Assembly (NCBI GenBank): GCA_030631915.1
Contig: DAOVKF010000056.1
Location: 1 to 9,445, forward strand
Origin: Candidatus Omnitrophota bacterium
GTDB taxonomy: Bacteria; Omnitrophota; Gorgyraeia; Tantalellales; Tantalellaceae
Direction of reading: 5' to 3'
DNA length: 9,445 bases
In this document: in pieces, positions 5,633 through 9,445 of the stretch
Numbering within the stretch: the first letter of the stretch is position 1
Layout of the letters: every line of letters begins with the position of its first letter
Made by a program: the position numbers and the translations under genes
The notes under the pieces: model-generated
Database searches by the model: none
The model's input: only the letters and a program-made list of their open reading frames with translations
Told to the model about the DNA's origin: nothing

Positions 5633-6421
5633 TTACCGCAGCCTCTTTTTAATCAGATCCGCCACCTTTTCACCTGACATAAGCATGCCGCCGAAAATAG
5701 GGCCCATCCGCGGACTTCCAAAAACAGCATTCGCCGCCATGCCGGCGACATAGACGTTCGGAAAGATCTCACGCGTATTCTTACGCATGCTGTTCTCCCC
5801 CGTCTCCGCCCATAACGGCTTTTCCCCCAGAACGCCTCCGGTCTCTGTCGCGAGGGTCACCCCGGCCTTTTTTTCCAGAAGACGCGCCACTTCGCACGAA
5901 TGGCCTGTCGCATCGACCAGGAACCTGGTCTCGACACTTAACGGATCGACGTGCAGTTCAGCCATCCTGACAGCGGTCCAGTTTATGACCAGCCCTTTTA
6001 CTCTGTCGTTCTTCATCATCAGATCTTCGACTTCCATGAGGTTAAAGATCTCGGCACCGGCCAACGAGGCTTTCGAACAGATGGTCGATACCGCGCTGAC
6101 AGAATCAGCGGTATGATAACCGTTCCTGTGACCTTTTACCGGGACTTTAAACCGTTCCAGTATCCTTTTGCCCTCATCCTGGACCACGATCTCGTTAAAC
6201 ATCATCCCGCCGCCCCACATCCCGCCGCCTACGCTCAGCTTTCTTTCGAACACACAGACCTTTATTCCCTCTTTCGCGAGATAGTACGCCGCGGTCAATC
6301 CGGCAGGACCCGCTCCCACGATAGTAACATCATTTGTCAGGTGCCTGGTGAGTTTATCCGCGAATCCTTCGATAATAAGTCTTGATATCGTGATATCACT
6401 TAATGGTTTCTTCCCCGGCAT
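5633..6421 (-). CDS. thi4: Sulfide-dependent thiazole synthase, THI4 family
   Basis: THI4 builds the thiazole phosphate of thiamine from NAD, glycine and sulfur. The 262-residue protein has the FAD/NAD-type motif GAGPAG (36-41) followed by an acidic strand end (VFERK), the family-specific GGGMWGGGMM (65-74), DATGH (170-174), and PRMGPIFGGMLMSG (237-250). The residue that in yeast is the sulfur-donating Cys205 is here His157 (AELHVDP), the arrangement of archaeal (Methanocaldococcus) enzymes that use free sulfide catalytically rather than being suicide enzymes. This points to an anaerobic, sulfide-containing setting. Start ATG 6421 gives the expected TISRLIIEGF N-terminus and overlaps the lipoprotein gene by 26 bp. 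No TPP riboswitch is evident upstream. Databases may label it ribulose-1,5-biphosphate synthetase, a misnomer in bacteria. Confidence 0.94.
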   Translation of the reverse strand: MPGKKPLSDITISRLIIEGFADKLTRHLTNDVTIVGAGPAGLTAAYYLAKEGIKVCVFERKLSVGGGMWGGGMMFNEIVVQDEGKRILERFKVPVKGHRNGYHTADSVSAVSTICSKASLAGAEIFNLMEVEDLMMKNDRVKGLVINWTAVRMAELHVDPLSVETRFLVDATGHSCEVARLLEKKAGVTLATETGGVLGEKPLWAETGENSMRKNTREIFPNVYVAGMAANAVFGSPRMGPIFGGMLMSGEKVADLIKKRLR

Positions 6422-6779
6422 CTCTTATATCCTCGCTTGTTTTCCCCAGAGCCACTTTACTGATATTCGTGAGATTGTCCCCGTCGAAATACAGGTAGAG
6501 ATCATCGGCAAGGTAATCGGCGCTGACAGGGAGGGCCTTAAGCTCGGCGCTGTAAAACCACTCTTCTCTTTCTCCCGCCCATTTTGCCGACCTCACTGAG
6601 CTTTTGATGTCCGGCTCTCCGTAGAGAGAGAGTACCCGGGCCTTTGTCATCCCTATCTTGACCACATTCGGGCCTATGGGATTTTTCATGATCTGGGCGG
6701 GGCCGGGTGTGTCCATATCCGCGCAACCGACGGCCGCAAATATTAAAACAACTACACTCAGGATTTGACGTTTTTTCAA
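6396..6779 (-). CDS. SmpA/OmlA-like lipoprotein (TTG start)
   Basis: Read from TTG 6779, this is a 127-residue lipoprotein: MKKRQILSVVVLIFAAVGC with lipobox A-V-G-C19, then a linker and a small alpha/beta domain. KIGMTKARVLSLYGEPD (41-57) is the hallmark of the SmpA/OmlA (BamE-like) fold, followed by EEWFY (72-76) and LYLYFDGDNLTNI near 94-106. Such proteins sit in the outer membrane of diderms, often near the Bam machinery, but the fold is also used by unrelated lipoproteins. The frame is open up to GTG 6806, but TTG is chosen because GGAGGTG lies 4-6 bases before it and because it puts the charged MKKR at the signal N-terminus. The stop overlaps thi4 by 26 bp. Asp21 at position +3 gives no reliable sorting signal outside Enterobacteria. 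Confidence 0.8.
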   Translation of the reverse strand: MKKRQILSVVVLIFAAVGCADMDTPGPAQIMKNPIGPNVVKIGMTKARVLSLYGEPDIKSSVRSAKWAGEREEWFYSAELKALPVSADYLADDLYLYFDGDNLTNISKVALGKTSEDIRDAGEETIK

Positions 6780-6783
6780 GAAA

Positions 6784-6790
6784 CACCTCC
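6784..6790 (-). promoter_or_regulatory. Shine-Dalgarno that selects the TTG start
   Basis: GGAGGTG on the minus strand, complementary to the 16S 3' end, sits directly before TTG 6779 (GGAGG core six bases away). It would be internal to the gene if the GTG at 6806 were used, so it decides the start in favour of TTG. Confidence 0.75.
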
Positions 6791-6799
6791 GGGGTTCGG

Positions 6800-7168
6800 T
6801 CACCACTCTGTCTTACAGGGAGCGGCGTACATCATATCACAAAGATATTTCAATAACGCGACCTTTTTGCTCTCTCCTATATCGGTTATTTCAACGCCGA
6901 CATCATACGGGGCATTATCGTCAGTAGCGGCCCTTTTCTGCCATATGACCTTTCCCCGCATACCAGCGGGAACGTCTGATGACGGCAGATATATAGATAG
7001 ATCGACGGTCGCGGGTATGCTGAATTTACGGCTGACCTTAAATCTCATTCCCATGGGCGAAATATCCATGGTGCGGCTTTTCTCTTTCCACTCACCGGAC
7101 GAAACATCCACTCTCAGCGGAACTGCAATACGGATGTATTTTCTTCTTTCGGACAGATCCAGCTTCAT
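6800..7168 (-). CDS. PilZ-domain protein
   Basis: This 122-residue single-domain protein carries both cyclic-di-GMP contacts of PilZ: RxxxR in ERRKYIR (Arg9, Arg13) and DxSxxG in MDISPMG (Asp35, Ser37, Gly40), followed by a beta-barrel pattern ending VGVEITDI and a C-terminal helix. It is therefore likely a small c-di-GMP receptor or adaptor. The frame is open to a GTG at 7186, but ATG 7168 is preferred: GGAAAG lies six bases upstream and the protein then starts just before the RRKYIR motif, as in many stand-alone PilZ proteins. It is the first gene of the run after the terminator at 7250-7209 and is separated by 20 bp from the lipoprotein gene. I find no clear promoter in the 40 bases before it. 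Confidence 0.88.
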   Translation of the reverse strand: MKLDLSERRKYIRIAVPLRVDVSSGEWKEKSRTMDISPMGMRFKVSRKFSIPATVDLSIYLPSSDVPAGMRGKVIWQKRAATDDNAPYDVGVEITDIGESKKVALLKYLCDMMYAAPCKTEW

Positions 7169-7208
7169 CTTTTTCTTTCCGGTCACTGCGTCTTAACGGC
7201 TTTATAGT

Positions 7209-7250
7209 ATGAAAAACGAGCGATCTCTCGATCCATCGCTCGTTTTTCAT
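7209..7250 (-). terminator. Strong intrinsic, probably bidirectional terminator
   Basis: A perfect 16-bp inverted repeat, ATGAAAAACGAGCGAT at 7209-7224 and its complement at 7235-7250, with a 10-base loop. The core stem (ACGAGCGAT) is followed by five T on the minus strand (CTCGTTTTTC) and, by symmetry, also on the plus strand. It ends transcription of the TIGR04073 gene, whose stop is 21 bp upstream, and separates it from the PilZ-headed operon. Confidence 0.88.
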
Positions 7251-7270
7251 GTGTTTATGATTATTGCACG

Positions 7271-7669
7271 TTATCTGGCGGCAGGCATGTCCGGCAACAC
7301 CCGTGGCTTATCATATCTTCCTATCGGAAAAGTCAAAACTTCCGAAATCCCGGAAACCGTTCGCGCAAAAGCTTTACAAGACCCCTGGAAAACCCCCAGA
7401 AGCACACCCTTTATCGGATTGCTTTCTTTGGTCTTGTCCACAATACGCTTGGGAATCTCGGTCCATCCAAAAACTGTGTTATTGAAACCTCTTTCCAGTT
7501 TTTGAATGGGACCCGCCGGATAAGCAGACATTTTCTGCGGAGTTGCCTTGACCGTCATTGCCTTGACTGGCGTCACCTGCGCTTTCGCAGGCATATCCGC
7601 AGCCAACGCGGAAATGGCAACAGATAAAACGAAAATCATGCCAATAAAAATAGCTAATAACCTTTTCAT
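7271..7669 (-). CDS. Exosortase-system-associated TIGR04073-family exported protein
   Basis: The 132-residue protein starts at ATG 7669 (six bases after AGGGGG). Upstream in-frame ATGs reaching 7705 lie within the promoter and are rejected. Residues 1-23 form a signal peptide ending S-A-L-A before A-D. After a Pro/Lys/Thr linker, the family core runs from about 57: KLERGFNNTVFGWTEIPKRI, SNPIKGVLLGVFQGSCKAFARTVSGISEVLTFPI, then a Tyr/Pro tail. These GWxEIP, GxxxG and EVxTFPIP-like blocks are typical of TIGR04073, a small exported family defined by co-occurrence with exosortase systems; its function is unknown. No exosortase or PEP-CTERM sorting signal is in this window. It is a monocistronic unit, with its own promoter and terminator, so it may be strongly expressed. 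Confidence 0.85.
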   Translation of the reverse strand: MKRLLAIFIGMIFVLSVAISALAADMPAKAQVTPVKAMTVKATPQKMSAYPAGPIQKLERGFNNTVFGWTEIPKRIVDKTKESNPIKGVLLGVFQGSCKAFARTVSGISEVLTFPIGRYDKPRVLPDMPAAR

Positions 7670-7695
7670 TATACACCCCCTTTTCGGTTTCATGA

Positions 7696-7724
7696 AATAT
7701 AGCACATTATTTTTTAAAAGTCAA
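7696..7724 (-). promoter_or_regulatory. Sigma70-type promoter of the TIGR04073 gene
   Basis: On the minus strand, TTGACT (7724-7719) and TATATT (7701-7696) are exactly 17 bp apart with an AT-rich spacer, five-of-six matches at each hexamer. The start of transcription is expected near 7690, giving a leader of about 20 bases with AGGGGG before ATG 7669. This is the best promoter in the window. Confidence 0.85.
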
Positions 7725-7834
7725 ATAAATATGGAGCAAGGACTCTCTTGAGCCTTTACCTTTGGCGACAATTTTATCGTGGTTAGGATGTGCTCGCCCT
7801 TTTTTTTGTAAATCATTATACCTGTTAATGTTGG

Positions 7835-9445
7835 CTATGGCATCCCCGGGCCTGTGACCCGGGCCTTGATGAGTTGAACAACATCTTCGTTGAGGTTGAA
7901 ATCCCCGTTTTCGCCGCTTTCTTCCCTCTTTTCCATATATGTCCCAAGATTCCGAAAGACCGCGATCTTAACCTCTCCCCTGTCAGCAAGAAGGGATTTT
8001 AAGCTTTCCACGGCCTTTGGCCTGAAGTTCCTGCCGTCTTTTCCGAAAATCATCAAAAGAGGCCTTTTCAACGCAATAATGGTATCATAGGGTTTGCGGT
8101 CAAGATACTCGCGGCAGGCTTTCAGCGGAAGTTTTTTGCTCATAAAAAACAGCGAGTCTTCGTTCGAACCTTTGATCTTTGTTAAATTTTCCTTCATGAT
8201 GTCGCATACCGTTTTCATATAGCTGTTATCGAACCGGCCAAGGCCATGCATGGCCAGCATCTGATGCATCCCTTCGATGGAAAGCCCTTGAAGGGTGTAA
8301 CTCACTTCTGAGTCAAGCGGCACGCCAAGGCAAATACAGGACACCGACGGAAAGGCCTGCTCCACCGCCTTCATGGCGAGATACCCCCCGCCTCCATAGC
8401 CGATAACAGTGATCTTTTCCCCGTTGACCGACGGATGCTCCCCAAGAAATGAGACCGCCGCTTTAATGTCGCGTATTCTTTTCCCGTCGTCGAGTTCCCT
8501 GAAATTTCCCTGGCTTTTCCCCTGTCCGGGGCTGTCGAAATCAAGAACGGCGATGCCGGAAGAGGATAAGCGTCTGCCGAGCGCTTCAAATAGTGACTGT
8601 TCGCCGTTCCTCATCGGTCCGTCCTCGGGGACAAGGAGGACCGCCGGAAAAGCCCCTATGCCGGCCGGGGTCCAGAGCCTTCCTGACAGCATAAGGTTTC
8701 GGCTCTCAAAAAAAACTTCCTGTCGTTTGCCGTGAACCTCCGTCAATGTATCCGGGGGCATTTTCGTTCTTCCGGAGGAACCGGTATCTTCATCAGGACC
8801 CGCTCTTCCGTCGCCTGCCAGTCTTCCGAACAGATACTTAAATCCTCTGCGCGGCTTCTTAAGGACAAAACGCATGTTTTTCTTACTGATCTCCGCGGAT
8901 AAAAGCAAATGGGTGTGCCTGGATAAACTGACCGTCACTTCAGGTATTCCCGTGCTCCGTATGATGAAACGTTCGGCTTCTATCCTCCGGCCCATGACAG
9001 GTATGTACTCGTCACGGAGATACCGTATTTCGACTTTATCGCGGAGAACGGGCATGGGCTCATCTATCGGGACCATAATTTCAAAAAACTGCGATCCCTT
9101 CTTCCGGAAATTATACTGTTCCATCAAAGGCATGTATAACATGACCTCATACGGAGAAAAGACCGTTGTCTTTTCTCCGGTCTCAAAGTCCTTTAAGGCG
9201 AAAAAGACAGGGCCTTTTACGAACAGAAGGTCTGTTCTGTCCCCTGTCTGTGTCAGAAGGATCGACCTTTTGCCACCCCTGGCGCCCGCCGCTTTATCAG
9301 TGTATCTCAGAGGCATCAGCGTTTTTCTCTTTAGCGAAAGTTTCTGAATAACGGTCGCGTATTCAGGAGGGGTGACATATTCCGTCCTGCTCTTATAGAT
9401 GACCTTGTCGTCAGTGACGTATTTATCGACCTTTGCCGTCCCCCA
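7835..9445 (-). CDS. Alpha/beta-hydrolase-fold protein with lost catalytic residues (5' partial)
   Basis: The frame is open from the right edge to TAG 7835-7837, giving 536 residues. An internal ATG at 9316 is not the true start, because coding continues upstream (WGTAKVDKYVTDDKVIY). The first ~200 residues are beta-strand rich (such as FFEIMVPIDEP, VEIRYLRDEYIPVMGRRI) and resemble DUF3108-like envelope beta domains, loosely. From about residue 245 an alpha/beta-hydrolase fold follows: FFESRNLMLSGRLWTPAG, AFPAVLLVPEDGP, IAVLDFDSPGQGKSQG, DIKAAVSFLGEHPSVNGEKI. The nucleophile elbow, normally GxSxG, is GYGGG (codon at 8395-8393 is GGA), and no histidine occurs in the last ~130 residues, where the catalytic His should be. 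LLMIFGKDG may keep the acid position. It is therefore probably a non-catalytic binding or structural protein. Its partner is unknown; 165 bp separate it from the next gene. Confidence 0.85.
   Translation of the reverse strand, partial: WGTAKVDKYVTDDKVIYKSRTEYVTPPEYATVIQKLSLKRKTLMPLRYTDKAAGARGGKRSILLTQTGDRTDLLFVKGPVFFALKDFETGEKTTVFSPYEVMLYMPLMEQYNFRKKGSQFFEIMVPIDEPMPVLRDKVEIRYLRDEYIPVMGRRIEAERFIIRSTGIPEVTVSLSRHTHLLLSAEISKKNMRFVLKKPRRGFKYLFGRLAGDGRAGPDEDTGSSGRTKMPPDTLTEVHGKRQEVFFESRNLMLSGRLWTPAGIGAFPAVLLVPEDGPMRNGEQSLFEALGRRLSSSGIAVLDFDSPGQGKSQGNFRELDDGKRIRDIKAAVSFLGEHPSVNGEKITVIGYGGGGYLAMKAVEQAFPSVSCICLGVPLDSEVSYTLQGLSIEGMHQMLAMHGLGRFDNSYMKTVCDIMKENLTKIKGSNEDSLFFMSKKLPLKACREYLDRKPYDTIIALKRPLLMIFGKDGRNFRPKAVESLKSLLADRGEVKIAVFRNLGTYMEKREESGENGDFNLNEDVVQLIKARVTGPGMP

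Noticed and set aside
5605..6440. TPP riboswitch ahead of thi4
   Set aside because: thi4 starts inside the preceding gene, and no THI-box-like leader could be found in the sequence before it.
7168..7208. Promoter for the PilZ-headed operon (ATACTATAAAG on the minus strand)
   Set aside because: A possible -10 is present, but no acceptable -35 lies 16-18 bp upstream; the region there is the terminator stem.
7209..7505. Plus-strand 98-residue frame
   Set aside because: It begins in the terminator stem and lies antisense to the TIGR04073 gene; no SD.
8874..9351. Plus-strand frames within the hydrolase-like gene
   Set aside because: Antisense shadows of a long coding frame with recognisable fold motifs.

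Overview
This is a bacterial chromosomal window of about 9.4 kb. Nearly all intact genes lie on the minus strand, start after good Shine-Dalgarno sequences and overlap or nearly touch, so most of them look like one or two long operons. The cell is probably a diderm: there are several short lipoproteins and a SmpA/OmlA-like lipoprotein. A TIGR04073-type exported protein, a family I know mainly from PVC-superphylum and related lineages, suggests a Verrucomicrobia/Lentisphaerae/Omnitrophota-like organism. The THI4-type thiazole synthase has His at the sulfur-donor position, as in sulfide-using anaerobes, which fits an anaerobic lifestyle. The taxonomic assignment is inference.

Reading along the minus strand from the right edge: 9445-7835 is the 3' part of a long protein with an N-terminal beta-rich region and a C-terminal alpha/beta-hydrolase fold that has lost its nucleophile and histidine. 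At 7719-7696 a near-consensus sigma70 promoter drives a TIGR04073-family exported protein (7669-7271), closed by a strong hairpin terminator (7250-7209). Next comes a compact gene run: PilZ-domain protein (7168-6800), SmpA/OmlA-like lipoprotein from a TTG start (6779-6396), sulfide-type thiazole synthase Thi4 (6421-5633), aspartate decarboxylase PanD (5604-5248), peptide deformylase (5251-4736), a GatB/YqeY-domain protein (4692-4213) and a small exported Val/Thr/Lys-rich protein (4229-3846). After about 100 bp carrying a palindromic repeat follow two adjacent CNNM/HlyC-type membrane proteins (3743-2520 and 2484-1492), the second lacking the C-terminal CorC_HlyC domain. A 46-residue entericidin-like lipoprotein (1419-1279) with its own promoter ends the series.

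The left end differs. A radical-SAM gene of the PflX/COG1313 type is decayed into three reading frames by at least two deletions (1221-691). Beside it is a 170-bp stretch of short direct repeats around a 25-bp imperfect hairpin (501-668), possibly the scar of a mobile element. On the plus strand, the window opens inside a gene encoding near-identical 40-residue Lys/Ala/Gln-rich helical repeats (ends at 431).

The central operon mixes cofactor supply (thiazole for thiamine, beta-alanine for pantothenate/CoA), N-terminal methionine processing, tRNA-amidation-like YqeY and envelope proteins. The most unusual items are the catalytically dead hydrolase, the repeat protein with the repeat/hairpin element and pseudogene next to it, and the unequal CNNM pair. 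I see no CRISPR array, tRNA, rRNA, intact transposase or recognisable defence system.
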